A DNA stretch of 64,000 nt. Origin: Haliclystus octoradiatus (lineage: Eukaryota; Cnidaria; Staurozoa; Stauromedusae; Haliclystidae). The stretch covers positions 14,274,836 to 14,338,835 of the forward strand of contig OU744454.1 of NCBI GenBank assembly GCA_916610825.1, read 5' to 3'. The position numbers and the translations under genes were made by a program. The notes beneath the pieces are model-generated. The model was not told the DNA's origin. It did no database searches and saw only the letters and a program-made list of their open reading frames with translations. Below are positions 41,044 through 56,600 of the stretch, in pieces; within the stretch, counting starts at the first letter, position 1; each line of letters begins with the position of its first letter.

Positions 41044-43600
41044 TTTGAACTGGAAAAATACGGGGGGAAATATTGCTTTATTTAGGGGTTGTTGAAATCA
41101 TTTGCTTCCACATGTCGTGCTGATCAAAACATGTATTCAACCCTGGGTTACTAGCCAAGCGAAGTTCAATTTTGTTTGGAAGCTATTATTGGCCGGGGCT
41201 TGATTCCTCGTCGGTGCACACATGTTTGTCGTTTTCAAAGTAATTATTTGTATCATTTTAAAGTAATATATGCAAATTTGTTAATGTCCCCCCATAAACC
41301 AGCACAAGCACAAGCGGGGTGACACTCGGTTATTGATTGACCATAAAATGTAATAATATTATCTTATTACTTTATTATGTACTATATCATGAATTTACTT
41401 AGACTGTTTTGGACTATACATACATTCAAATAAACCGAACAAATTTGACTAATATGCTGCAGGGTAAACCTTATAAGCATAACTGTTGAAACTGAATAAT
41501 ATTTTATAAAGATTTTGGCAAATTTCCGAAGAAAGATACTGATGAATAGTATTAAAACGTATTGTTTTACACTTTGATATTTCTTACCTTTTTGTATCCA
41601 ATCAAGGCTAAGGTGTTATATTATTTATACGAATATTTTGTTATTACATAATATTTTGTTATTACATAATATAATTTTCTTCGTTGATTCTGTTGATGTT
41701 GTCTAGAGAACTCGTAATTGGTTGGCCTTACATGTTTATTTATCACGTTAAACTTGGATCAATCGACATTATGTCAAACTTTGATCAAAAGGTTAATAGA
41801 TCATTCTCTCAAGGGTGCTTAATTTCTTGCTTTTTCTAAAAATTTATACCAAGTATTAATTATCCAACATGTTATTGTCTATTTCATTAATATGAATAAC
41901 AATTAGAAGCTATTTTTCAAATTATTCATGATTGAATCAAGAAATTATAAATAGTGAAACTTTCCTCTTTGCAATCAAAAAGTGTAACATAGAAACTGAT
42001 TTGATAGAGAAGCAGGTCATCACCAACGTAAAGCCTTTATATGATATTGTACATATGTTTCAAACGCTTTTCTTTTAATTTTTATTGTATAATTAACAAC
42101 TGATATGTAAATAATCAAGTTATATAAATGGAAATCAGTATTGAAAATATTTTCCATAAAAACCATGTTACTCAAACATGTATTTTAAATCTAGAATGTT
42201 AAGAAAAATTATCATTTTTCAAGAAAAATTCAAATGTCAGGGCTATAAATTGTAATATTTTCAAGATATAGCTCTATGATTTGAGCTTTGTAGAATATGC
42301 GCGTAAATAATAAATTCAATCTGATGCGTCTGCATTTGCTGTTTACATGAAGTAGTTTTATTTAACATGTACATCATTCAATAGTTGAACTATTTCAAAA
42401 TGAATTTAAATAACTCACCTACTTTGATGTTTTGATAAAAAAATAATTTAGCTTAATTATCTATTCCTTTGGTCATTAACGATCTATTTCATATTGACGA
42501 TAATCAGAAATGTGGATCCGTCTGATCTGTTTATTTTAAAATCCTCTATAGGTCGAGTTTATTTATTCATGTTATGCATAACCTTTGACCAGACTTCACA
42601 GGTATCCTTACTTGAATGTAGTTATTCATACTAATTACGGTTTATTGATATCAGCGAATCAGTAGGGCAATATTCTATGTAAAAAATCGAATAATATAAA
42701 CGATGTAACATCTTGGATCATACGAGTTGGTTCTATATATTTGTTTACATGTTTGCTTGAACTTGAAAGTTGAACTTAAATTTTATTTTTAGTCGTTTTT
42801 GTATCATCAGAAATTAACAAATTTTTATTTCAATAGTTTTTTTTGCATCAGCAAAAAATTAACAAATTGCATGGGCACTAATTGAATTGATGTTATATTG
42901 CAAAGAAAAAAGAACAAGCATTCTATCTATGCGTATAATAATCGTAAGTAATTAGTGAAATCTAAATAGCTATGAGATATAAATATCTTTAAAAATTATT
43001 AAAGCGACAATTCAAAAGCAAGACCATTCTATTTGTATTACGTAACCAATTTTTCATGAGTGTTGTGTCAAAGTCCCTTTGATAAATACCGAGCCTATCA
43101 TTAATGCCTGTAGATCGGATGGTAAATCGTCTATGAAGTGTTTATGGTATAGAAATCCAAGTTTTCAAATCTAGAATTATATATTTGAAATGTTCTATTT
43201 AAATTTAAACTAATTCTCAATTCCTTCAATAGTGCAACTCCTTCACGCAAAGCCCATGTAATACCAATAATGATTTTAAAAATATATAAACATGCGAGTT
43301 AGCATCTTTAAAGCTTGTAAAACTTCAAAAACTTCTTTCTTTTCAGAAACGTGAACCACTGAACATCAAACTTCTCCATCATTTTAAATATATAATTTGA
43401 AACATTTAAACTGAATTTTAATAGAAAAAACTAAAAAACTTTAACTAAATAACAGTAAACATGGTGTATCTTTGTTGACTCTATTATCATCATTATTATT
43501 GTTATTATTATTAACTGCTCTGTTATTCACAAGCATCGAGCATTGTTCACCTGCCAATATTTTAAACTTTTATTAAATTTGAAACATATTGTAATTAAAA
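41044..43600. other. Intergenic region between the divergent genes, no gene seen
   Basis: AT-rich, with no coding exon that I can support. It is the likely location of the promoters of both flanking large genes; no specific motif is called. Confidence 0.5.
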
Positions 43601-43609
43601 TACATAAAC

Positions 43610-43745
43610 TGCATATATTAGATATTATCTAATAGCAAAAAATAGTGCTCGATATCATTTGACAGAGCTAAATATAATAAAAGGAGTCAAAGACTAGACA
43701 TTCATAATTGTCAATTATGAATGTCTAGTCTTTGACTCCTTTTAT
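43610..43745. repeat. Foldback element, nearly perfect 35-bp palindrome
   Basis: Begins with TTAGATATTATCTAATAGCA, AAAAATAGTGCTCGATATCA and TTTGACAGAGCT as in 33750-33975. It then has arms AATAAAAGGAGTCAAAGACT + AGACATTCATAATTG inverted around a single T. It lacks the inner hairpin part of the 33750 copy. Confidence 0.9.
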
Positions 43746-44450
43746 TAAACTGCATATATATACAACACTAGCCATAAGGTTCCCTCGTTGCGGTGTCACT
43801 TTGAGCAGAATTAAAATTACCTTGGATATGTTTTCAGTATCGTGTATGATCAATGATGCATAGCCATTGCTTTGGAAATTGAATGGGAGAAACCTTTGTT
43901 TTTGTTGGTTTTCAGTCGGGAGTCGCAAAAGAAAGCCATGGAAAGGATTTTTTTTTCGCTATAAAAGGATAAACAGCAAATCGATACAAAATGTATGCGA
44001 TAACCTATAGTATAAATATCAGCAGTTCTGATAATACGTACAGAATATTTGGTTGAAAAATGACGAACTGATGGATGAACAAACAGTTTGGAAACTCTAT
44101 TTTATAGGTGAAGATGCCCGTGAAGATGAAATGACTGATCGATTGACGTCATCCCACAAGTGAAGCAGATAGTTTGTCGGGAGTCGCAAAATATATTGTG
44201 ATCACTCTGCTATTAAACTTTTAGTACACTTATTCGGCTTGATTGATAATTCCAAAAAGATTCTTCAGACTAAGACATTTAATAACAAATGCTAACGCTA
44301 ATGATTCTATTCTGACAACGTTTCGACTTTTATAAAAAGCCATTATCAAGTCTCAAAAATAAGATTAAAAGTCGAAGCGTAATCAGGATAAAATCTTTAT
44401 CGTAGTATTTGTTGTAAAATTGATTGATTATTACTCATTTATAGGGTAAA

Positions 44451-44628
44451 ATGGTCCTTCTATATGTTCTTTTCGTACTAATGTGTGGATCAAGGGCACA
44501 TGCTAGTATATCTGATGATATGCTCTCTGGTCTATATGTACGAACAGATACTACTCACATAAATGAACATGATCATTTACTTCAAAAGAAAGGAATGCTG
44601 CAATCAGAAAGTAGTACCAGAAGCAAAG
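44451..44628 (+). CDS. Large plus gene, exon 1 (signal peptide)
   Basis: MVLLYVLFVLMCGSRAHASI is a secretory leader, followed by DDMLSGLYVRTDTTHINEH. Donor AGCAAAG|GTAATA leaves one base. TTTATAG lies six bases before the ATG, another candidate 3' splice site at the very start. Confidence 0.75.
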
Positions 44629-47600
44629 GTAATAAAAGAACTATGTGCCCAATAAATATTTTCTGGGTATATTAAAATCGATTATATTTTGGTCACATTG
44701 TTTTTTGCCACAATATTTCTCACTTGTCTTTTTATCTTTTTATCTATGACGCGAATAAATTTCTATTACTCATAGGCATATAAATATAGGAATATAAATA
44801 TTACGTTGAAAGCATGCAGAGCTGCTCTCCCAGGTATCCGTTACAAATCGATAGTCAAAAGCAGAAACTCAAACGCGAGTTCGATTTGTGTTTTTCCACA
44901 TCTGTTCTTCTAAATATAAAAAATGGTAAATGGAGTCTAAGTTTGTGTACATGTTACTTGCATTCCAAGCAAAAAAAATTCAGTCTCTGCAGCCTTATGC
45001 AACGTCTATTGGCGGTCACCGAATGTCAGTAGACTGTCGTATTTTATTATTTCCTGCGTCGGAAAAAAGTGGAGTCTATTGGAGGTCTGAAAAACAGTCA
45101 CATGACCAATTTGGACCAAACTGCAAACTGAAACTTTCCTTGTGATAACGCATGTCACGTATGTGTTTTTATTTCGCTGATGTTTTCAAATAAAATGAAG
45201 TGGAAAAGCCACAACAGACTTTGAAGCATTAGAGTAAATTCAAAATGTTGTTTTCTTAAATCCATAAATTAGATGTAATAGCTCAATAACAAGCATCTAA
45301 AATTAATATCTGAGCAAATTTTGAGTGTATTTCAGCATTCTCTCCTGTTAATTCATTTTTCTTTTGACCCCCAATTGATGCAGGATCAGATCTTCTTGAA
45401 AATATCGATGATCTAATGGCTAAAGATAAATTACCCTCAGGAATGAAACTAAACGAAGATTGCATTGTAAAATTATCGAAGGAAGGAACAACATTGAATA
45501 TTTCTGTATCAGATAAAGAATGCAAAAATGTACCAGATATCGACTTTTTCTTAAAAAGTTTTCAAATAATCCTATATCAATGGAGAAAGCAAGTAATGGC
45601 GTACTACTACCTGCGAAATTAAGCATTGAGAATATAATTTATAATCACAAATCTAAATCTATGAAGTTGCAATGCAGATCTGATGAATTATACGAAGTAA
45701 TTCAACGATATGTAAAATTAACTGGGATGAAGGCAATCGTCGAGTTAGATGTTAGCAAGACTCTCAATATGAGTACAATGAAAATTGAATTGAAGGGTGA
45801 CATATCGATAAAAACACAAAAGTCTCCAATGTCATTTACAAAGCCTTCTGGTTCAGATGCATTTAGTATTTCAATTGAAACTACATTGATTTCACCAAGT
45901 GATTTGTCAGAAGTGTTTTCTGTAAGGATTGGTGAGATTACTCATTTTTCTGTCAGTTTTAAACCTGATGATCTTACAACGCTTGATTTTAGTAACAAGC
46001 CAAAGGTTATTGGCTCATATGGACAAAGTCTGTTGGTTTTCAGATTGCAGCTTATGATACCGTATCACATCAGCCTGCCTTCGACAGTGCTGAGGTTTTC
46101 TTTATAATTACAAAAATCGCAAAACTAGCAAAACCAAATGCTGCTTTTGTTGCCAAAATAACACCTGGTAAAGATGAAAATATTAATTCCCCAACTGATA
46201 CGCTAAATCAATTTCTCACTTATTCAATATCGGATATTCCATTATTCAAGCATGTTAGCCAACCATACATTATGATTGTATCTGATGGTTCAGTACCATT
46301 ATTACAAGATAAGATCTTCCAGGATGTATTCAAATCTTTTATTAATGAGGGCGATGTCAATAAAATACCACATGGTATTCATATTAGGATATTTTTAGAG
46401 ATAAAATCTGCACTCGAAAATTGCAATAAAAATAAAGAAATATCTGGATTAACTCAGGAGCAAGTGACAATTGGCTTCGAAATTGTGCCGACGGGACTCA
46501 AACAATACTACCCTGCGAACTTAAAGGTGGATGCCAAAGTGTTATTAAATTGTTTAGATCCATCTATTAAAACTGAATTACCAAGTATGATATTTGGTGA
46601 TTACAAGTCATTTGATGTCAAAGAATTCACATATAATCCTGGTGTAAAGGGAAAAGGAAGCACCTTTGTAGGTCACGTGATATTCCCTGGTCCATTGGTT
46701 GTGGTGAAAGACATCTTAGAGTTTCAAGATATAGAATTGAAGGTTCAAAGTTCAGCAGAGAAGGAATGGATTTTTTCAGCAGCAACAACGGCAAACATAA
46801 GTGGTTTAGAAATTGCTCTCTCAATAGAGAAATCATCTGATGGATTTGCATTTAATGCAATGTTTAAGAAGATTACAACCGAAAAATTACAATCAGTATT
46901 ACACATTTCTAAGGATAGCACAGACTTAGGATCTGCCATTATGAAATTGTTAGAATTTGAAATCAACAACCTTAGAATGGATATCAAAATGGGAAATGAT
47001 TCAGAGTTCAGGTAATCATTGGTATATATTTTTATTGTGACTAAGCTAGAGAATATTAAATTCATAATGATTTCGTATGAAAATTTCTCATTGTATACAG
47101 TAGTAGGACAACCTATGCTGATAACCAATGCACTATTCCACATGACACAATGTTTATATATACAATCTTGCCTATTCTTTGAATAATACAATATAATTTG
47201 TGCAAAACTTATTGAATTGTTATGCTTTATACAGCATGGATTTGATAATAGAAGAAAAAATTTACAATACTTGCAACAACGCAACAACAATAAAAAAATA
47301 AAAAAACAATGACCGAAACAACTTTGATCGAAGAAAAAAAAATTGTATATATACAAATATCGAATAATAGCATAATTACATTAGGTAATACTTGTTGCAC
47401 ACCTGTATCAATCTAAACTGGTATATTGGTAATAAATCAGAACAACGACAACAACAATAACAACATCATGATTTGATCATCATTTATTTATTTAGAGCCT
47501 GTAGTAAGCGTTATTAACATTGCTTTCACAGGGCTAATTTCAAACTGTGTACAACATACTATTTAAAAATAAAATGGAATTATGAAATGTTTTACAATTA

Positions 47601-50600
47601 TAAAAATGATACAAATTGATATCTAAGTAGTTGTATCTAAGTAGTTGTATTATTCAATTTATGTTTCTTTTACACACAAACAATCAAAGTATACTTCTGT
47701 TTGAATTTTCGTAGAATGTCTGGTTCACCTATTATCAAAGGAATAGATATGGCTAGTATTGAGGCATTAGTATGGACGACCGACCGGAAAAAGTTTCCAA
47801 GCCAACCAAAAAGAGGATTCTGTATAGGATTTGTGATAAGAAACATTCGATTAGATACATTATTTCAAAATATCCTCGGATTGAAATTTCCAGCTCCTGG
47901 ATGGCTGACAGATTTAACAATAGGTGGGTCATTAATGATAATTATTAAACACTCATTTATTTTGTACAAATATTTACAAACCGAGGAATGTGGGAACAAT
48001 AAAGGAAACTATTCAGAGCACTAGTCACAGAACAGTGCACACAGTCATTTTACCATAAACAGAATTAGGTTTGCTGATTCTTTCCACCAGGGAAGTTTTT
48101 AAGATTCATCAGGGAGGTTTAGATTTAATACCGGTACCGGTTAAATTTCACGTTTAATTGATAGGAATGCTTGGTTCTACCGATACTTGTTCTGTCAAAA
48201 CAAGACGTCAGAGTCAATAAAATAAGCTGTTATGTTCTGCTTTCCAGGCAAATAGAAATTTTGAAAACTTATTTATGATTATTTTTAATATCATGTGGAA
48301 ATTTTATAGTGACATAATATTCAAAAATCCGAAGTAAAACCAAAACAAGCCAAAACAATCCAATCGAAAAACGCACTCCGTAGTTCATACTTCGCACTGA
48401 AACTTATCCCGAACAAGGAGGTCAGTACAGGTTTCAGTGCAAATGTGCTTTCCGAAATGCACAAAAGTGATATGCATCGAGAAAGCTGTACTTGTAGCTT
48501 TACCAGACCTAATTCTGATGGCTCCATATTTTTTTAGATACGCACGCTTCTTTTGAATACCCTGGTGATCTGACGCAAACAAATAGTGCGTCACCTTCTA
48601 CCTATTGAACCCTGAATTATGTCCTGAAGGTAAAGGTGAAACGCCTCAACCACGTATTACACAATTTCCACAATAAAATAATATCAGATTGAGTGATATA
48701 AAATGTAATGTAGACGGTGTCGCCCTACCGAAGGCACCCATACCAATCCTCTATTTCTAGATGAGTGGCTTTTTTCGCTGAGAGCAATGATTTTATACGC
48801 TCTTTGTTGATTTCAGCCACGACACTGCAGATCAATTTCAACAGATTTCATGGCAGATAGGTCTTGATTGTCAATGCGCAAAGATGCGCCGCAGCTACTC
48901 ACAATGCAATTCCCTCTGGGCCATTCCATCCGCCATCCTCAGAGTGATATACAGCATACAATAATGTGTAAAAATAATCAATTGAACAAAATCACGATTG
49001 GCGGATTTGATACAGCGTGTGTTTTCCAGTTATTTCAAGACAGCCCCCGCCATTCCATGGCAACCACTAAAAGTATATGGGTTTGCGTATGTTGTCTGTT
49101 ATAGACCGTGCAGGCTTTTAACTAATTAGCTAGCTGAACATCTCTTTTGATAATGGCGATGAACTGCGACAAATTGAATAATTTTTCATGAAATCATATC
49201 AAATATATACATGCATATATGCCCCGAGGAGGAATCTGTAATAATATTTTAACTTGGATATTGCGACATTCAGATGTAACTATTACTACATCTTAACATA
49301 AAAAAGAGAGTCGCTTCAAACGTATGTACCCTGATAACTCTCTCAATTCTCTATCAAAATATTCGAAAGTAGTATCAATCGAATCACCGTGCTATGATCT
49401 ATGTTTTAATTTGACTTCCTATTTCATTTTCGTTTTGTACTCTTCGTATCGAAACAAAATGTATCTTCAAAATGTACCCCTCAGTGGAATCGCACGTGCT
49501 CTTTCCAATCACATGGCATTACATTTGAAACTGCAAGTTCACGGCTTTCGGTATCTTGTACTAGACCGAGCGCCACAGAACTAAAACGGCAGGTTTTTCC
49601 GGGCAACTTGAAATTCACATAAAATGTTCTTGTTTAAGTCAATTGTGGAGCTCACCAACGATGAATATGTAAGTCATTCTACGGTCAGAGCCTTCTTAAT
49701 TCATACATTTCATGTTTTCGTCATGCTTCTATGGATTTGCAAAATCATGGGAGAACAAAAGAATCAAAGACCATGAAGCTCACATGCAGCATTTTCTCAA
49801 AACGATAAGAAGGCTTTGACCGTGAAACATGAAATATAAATAGGACTTTGGAAAGGTTCACAATAGAATTAAAATGAAACGAGAAATAGGGAATGGTTTA
49901 GCATAGTTTTATGAATACTTTTATGTGATTTTCAAGTTGCCCGGAGAAACCTGCCGTTTTAGTTCTGTGGAGCTCGGTCTATACGCGCGAACGTGGAAAA
50001 GCTAATGAATGATTCAAATGCATGATTTATTTGATCATTTCACTTACTTGAATGTTTTAATGAGGTTTTAAATCATTGTGATAGGGTTTAATTCACCAAA
50101 GCAACCTGAATGGAACATAACAATTGAAACGGGGATGGATCTAATTCATAGTTTTAAACTGTAATGTGGACATATTGAAAGTTTTTCAAGAAATTAAAAG
50201 TTTGAAACCAAAACAATAAATTGCAAATATTTTCACACCATGGATGTTTTTCTAATTAAAATAATACCTTGAATTTTATCAACAATCACCACCCTGCTGC
50301 CAGTCACAATGTTTGTATTTAAATAAAGACGCTTATAGTAAGTCAATGCTGTTCTGCTTAACCTTTTGCCAAACACATCAAAAGAAATAAATTCCAACCA
50401 TTTATTCGCTTCTTGCATAATTAATTTTTAATACAACCGTCAATGAAAGGGATCCATGACGACTGCAGCGTCGTGACTTGGAGGATGATTTTAATTTGGC
50501 ATGATTCAGCTTCAATTTTTAAAGCAAAATCAGTTGGATTTTAATACATGGTAACCAATTTACAGTCACACAAAATAGCAAACTTGAGCAAGGTAACTAT

Positions 50601-53600
50601 TGAGTATCTAAAAATACATAAATGTTTGCAGTTTGTAATATAAACGTTTGTTGTTTATAAACTTTTGCTGACTAGTGAACTAATTTATATCTGCAATAAA
50701 GTAGCGACGAAAAAATTGCGAGAAGATTGTTAATAAAATTAAAATTGTATATACATAGCCTACCATTACACAACTTCATCTCATATTTTCCTGCTTGCTT
50801 TGTTTTCTCGGGCACGGAATTTATAAGACTCGACTCGTATAAAATTGATTCAAAAAATTTGCGAATCGCACGTTTACTTTAAAATTTTACGAGGGAACTT
50901 GCCTGCGTTCACTATGAGAAAATATTGAACGGTTGAGCAACCAATCAGAATGCAGATCATCGAATAGTGCCCTATGTTGGTTTCGACTAAATTGAATTAG
51001 AGCTTTCTCATAGGCTCCCGATGAGCCCCTCGAGAATTATTTAAATAATGATCTCCCCCAATCTAATTCGGCCCACATTAAACCAAGCAACGAGGGTAAC
51101 TCATTGCTAGTGTTTTTATTAATGCTAACTTTGGACTCTTCACGTTCTATTTTAAAATGAGATTTGTAGATATCTCATTCAAAATGTATTTAATGGAAAA
51201 TCAATGAACTATTTCATTTGAAACAAATCATTGTTGTGGTCAAATTGATGAGGCATAGTGGATATTCCAGACAAAGACTATGTTGCATGATTAATAAAAG
51301 AATTATATCACTCTTCTTTGGGTGATTTAATTCCTTATCATCAATTTCATTTATTACCCTTAGTCGCAATGTATAGCAATGCAGACAGAAATCCTGAAAA
51401 ACCCAAAGTTAAAGCAAAGACTGATGAAGAGAAAGCAAAACAGAAATCAATAAATGATGCTGAGAAATTAACAAGAAATAAGAAAGGTATCCATGCTCTA
51501 AAATTAGCTGGTGATAAAATGGCAAGTATAGCAATTGGGAAAGATAGTAATAAGAAAGAAAATGAGGAGGAAGACACGGATGACAAGGAAGGGATGCAAA
51601 TATTGGATCTTGGAGGACTTTCAGTTAAAAAAGGTAACAAAACAAATTATAAATTTTTACTACATTAGGTTTTCCTTTCAGGTTCTTGCATATTGACAGA
51701 AAGCTTGCATTTGACTGGATTGAGGGGGTGACTGGAGCGTAAAAAATACATTGTTTTGCTATTGTTTAACAGCCAGTCGCGATCAAGTTCTTCCAAATAG
51801 AAATGAGATCATGATTTGTTGATGAAGAAGAGACATATTAAATATTTATCTCAAGTTCATAACGATCGTCAATTTTAACAAACCCAGTTTAGCACCTACT
51901 ATAACAACACCAACGTTACTAACAAAATTAGTAAAACTCAATATTGATTTTGCAATTTCATCCCTATTATCATACCCGTTACATTCAAATAATTTCCGAA
52001 ATGGACATCAAAATAAAATAAAATAATTTGAATTTGATTTTGTTACTTAATTATCATGTCAATCTACATCGAATAGTTCACAAATGGGCTCTTTGTTCAC
52101 AATGAATGTATGATATAAAAAAAAATGGTTCTGCTATTCCATATCATAATAAGGGATTACATCACTCTTGTGATCTCTCATCAATTTCACTACAACAATG
52201 ATTTGTTTTGGCTAATTTAATGGGTCATTGATTTTTCATTAAATGCAATTTGAATGAAATTGTTACGAATATCATTTAAAAATGTAACGCGAAAAATTCA
52301 ATATGTTTGCAATATTAGAAATATATAGTAAAAGTTACATCTGAATATAGCAAATCCCAAGTTCGTACTTTTTTTTAAATTTCTCAATTGAATTTTCCAT
52401 TACAGAGTATACATTTAAGTTGATTTTATGAAAAAATATTCAATCTGTCGCAGCTAGTAGCCATTTTCAAAACATGTGTTCTAGTTGTTTGGCTAAAACC
52501 GTGCAGGTGCGTAGACCATAGATTATAGAATACAGGGATTGGCAACTCTATTGTTCTCGGGCGCGCGGTCAGATTATGTCGAATTTGGCGCGAAACGCAG
52601 TCACGTGATCTTGAGCCGACACAAGATTACAACGATGCAGTTAAAACCTTGTAATCTTCGTAACTTGCATACTATAATATCCTACGTTGCTCAATATTTT
52701 TTTTGAAGTTTTATGTTTTGACAATGTTACATAGAGCTTACTTTAAATGTCCATGACAATTTAATTACGTTTAAACAAAATAGCGAGTAGATATGGTCAA
52801 TTTAATTCACCATGTTTTGCGGTATATTTCACCAAAATATTGCTTTGATCACTTTTGCAATTTGAAAATTAATGTTTGTAACTTTGAAAAGGAAAATGTA
52901 TATATACACTTATAACTAACAAATCAAAATCAAGCTGAAATGTTCACTATAAAAGAATTGCGCTTCTAAATGAGAGGAATACAGTTTACAGCTAGGCGGC
53001 CTATATACGTCTACGGCATACAAGTAGCACAAAATACACTCAACAATTTTCATCACAACAAATAATCCGTATAGTGTATGTATCACAGCAGAGGGAATGA
53101 ATACACGACAAAAATTTAGCAAGCAATACACAGAATGAACAAGATATGGTTGCAATATCGATAACTGGTATGGTAAATTAAAACACTTGTGAAAACATTC
53201 AGTGTCGATGTATTACATTTGTAATTACGTTATGTTACACTCACATTTACAATGAATTTTATACAACATCAAATTATGGATGTTCACCTTATTATTCAAA
53301 TTAATGTTGACTTGCTGTTACTTTAAAGTTTCAATTTTCTTTTAATTTGTTCCTTAGCGATTTCTTTTTCAATTCCAGTTTCTCTTTTTCAATTCAAGTT
53401 TCTCTTTAAAGTTACAAGCAGTAAGCCCATGCCGTTCGTGTACGAAAATCATCTCACTTCATATAATAAAATATAATACGTGTAGACAAATAAAACATAA
53501 AATCCTCAGTATTTTGATTATTATCTTCTAAACCAGAGTGTTGTGCTGCTACATCCCAGGTATATTATTAAACTTTTGGGATTTGCAAAACATTCAAGCG

Positions 53601-56600
53601 TGTTTGCTTCAAAAGTCCATCTGATCTCCATTTGGATAAATTACGAAATTCTTTTACACAGTTCCACAACAATAATAAATAGACTTCCCGAAGGTGCTCA
53701 TCCACGCAATGAATTTCAGATAGATATTTTTATTACTGCCGAGAAGATTTGTACGGAATAGATCAAAATCGTTGAATATATTTGACACATCTCCAGAAAT
53801 GTCCGAAGAAATATTTACTCATTCGTAGTAACTTTTGAGAAGAGTAGAGTCATTTGGTCGTGAATAAATTAAGTTGATAAACCTTCATCTTTATCGACTC
53901 GATGGATAATTTTATATCAGTGTGTTTTGATCGTGTGTGAACGGCTAACGGACACCGTTAAACCACCTTTAGTTTTCCAAATCCTTCAGCAATATTAGCA
54001 TTAACGTAAACTTCTCTGTAGGCGCGCTTTTCTAAACTTTCACCGATAGAGTTCGCCATTTTCTTCATCGCCATTCACGTTTAAAAAATTAGAGGTACTG
54101 AAAATCATTGCTATTTAATTGACCATCCATTGCAAAAATAATGAAATAATCAAGTGTACTTTTACTAGCAGCTTGAAGATATGAACGATGATGATAAAAT
54201 GAGTAGAACAGTCGACCGCGTTGTTGTAATGACACTTGTGAAAATTTGTCACAAAATTCTGTGTCGGCTGAAGAACACGTGTTTCCGGTAAATATCAAAC
54301 AAAAATATATTTCGTGCCCAGACCTTAGTTGAAAATCCCTGTATTCTATAATCTATGCGTAGACCGATACCTGTACGCTTTTAGGGGTTGCCATGGAATT
54401 TCGTGGGTTGTCTTGAAATAACCTCTAAACACGTGGTACAAATCCACGTGATACAAGTTTTTTTCAAGTGATTATAAATATTCAATATACTGAATTGAGT
54501 CCACATAGATATTACAGGAGAAAACAATATGTCCAGTTAAACGATTAATTAATATAGTGAAAATTGGAAAAAATAATTGAATCTGATTTTGGCATTTAAT
54601 TTAAATTGCTTTGTGTGACCAAATTACTGTTTTCAATTGTCTCAAGTAAATGATTATTAACATATCCGGCATTATTTGTTACTTACAATATATGTAATGA
54701 AATTCATGAAATCAGTTGGAACTCTGCTACCGTATAACATCTATTTAAAATTATCATACGATGTGAAAATATATAATCTATTTTTAGAAAGGGGACTGCC
54801 TACGCCAAAACTTAATTTTTTTGTTTTAAGTTCAAATTTGATCAAATTTGACAAATGCATAGTTCTTGCTTCAACAATTTATTTTATCCAAAAAAAATCA
54901 AATTTTGTTCTAAAACTAGAAAAATCAACAAATATGACGTCATAATAATCTGTTTAATTTTGATCATAGCTTAAACATTATTAAAAGCAACAGAAGACAT
55001 GGAACTAGCGGGAAATTCAACTCTAGAACAACATAAACCATACAAACTTACTTTATTCGATATAAATGATGAAAGGATATGTTAAATAGTGAATTATTTT
55101 ACATTTCATTCAAATTTCAGCGGTTGCGGCAATAATACAATGGAATATCTCAGGCTACAAAGTATCAATAAATATTTTTGTCTCCAAAATTGTTGGTAAT
55201 ACCCTAAAGATGTAGTGTACAAAATTTGACACAAGTAGCAATTCAGATGGCTGAGTTATAATATTTTATAATTTTGAAAACCATTTAGCTGAGAAATTAT
55301 GCTCTAAAGTTTGAAAACATGAATTGATTCTGTATGGCTGTGTTTCTTCTTTAAAGTGCCTATGAAATGAAAAAATGGGTTTTGATGTTTTCACATATTC
55401 CTGTAGAGATTTTTACGCTGATTCCGATGATATAATTTTTATTGCAAACAATTAGTTATAACCTACCTTTTTTGATGCCTAAAGTCGGCATTTCCACAAA
55501 ATTTTTGGGGAGACTTTTTACGCGGTCAGATTATGCAAATGAGGCGCGTGACGTCAAGAGTTGTACACAGATCAAAAACACAACACAAGAAGCAGTCGTG
55601 GCGGGAGTGATTTTGTTGTTTGTCTCGTGTATATTTGCAAACATAGTGTAAGTATTGCGTGTCAGATGCTCCAGCCAAGGTAAATTGTCCAAGCAGAAGT
55701 GGTTCGGTACTTATCTAGATGCATACTTCTTCAATAACACGGAAATTGAAAAGATTGTGGAATTCTTCGTAGGATTATATTGTTGTGATTTTGTACCTTC
55801 GCAAAGTGCCAACATCGTAGTTAAGCTCTGCTCATCTTTAGTCCACTTAGTTTTCTGGTTCCAAGATACTTATTTGAAAATGTTATCTGAGTCCTTAGTT
55901 CACTCGCTTACAGGCGACGTATCAAAGTAAGGACTTTTCCTACAATTCATGCCCTTTTATCAAGTAAAATAGAAATAGCGAGATACATGTATGAAACAGC
56001 CTTGGGACAGCCCTGTCAGTGCATATCACCGTCTAACACGAACAGATATGTTCTCAACAATGAAATATGTGCATGCATTATAGGCTGGTAATACTACAGA
56101 ATTACAGACAGATGGCATGGATATTATTTCCTGATAACTTTGTGATCTTACATGTATACAATTTTTAAAATTATAATTTATTATCTTATCATAATTACTT
56201 GCCAGGCAATATGAAATTTACATGAAATTCTATTATGGGCCTATAACATCTGATCTTGAGAAAAATCGACAAAACAAAGAAGTTAAAAACAATGAGTAGG
56301 ATTGAGATAATAATAAATTATAATTCACATAAATAAAGTACATAGATCGATGATCTAAATCCAGGCAAGAACAACATTAGTAAAGAAACAATCAAATGCC
56401 ACCAGTGCAGCAAGACAGCCAATAGTAGACCCAATCCTAAATGCAAACAATAGCAAACAAATTATCAATAAGGGGACAAGCCATCCATAAAGTATGTACT
56501 CAGTTGAGAGGGAGGGGGTCATACCAAAAGCGTACAGCTGGGTACATGGGAGAAGGGATGTGTCAAGTATGTACGCATCTTGACTATCTATGTAGCACGT

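Noticed and set aside
46745-47356. 203-codon minus-strand frame
   Set aside because: Mostly the antisense shadow of exon 2 of the large plus gene.
49324-49584. 86-codon plus-strand frame
   Set aside because: Runs into the MITE terminus at 49562 and has no splice or domain support.
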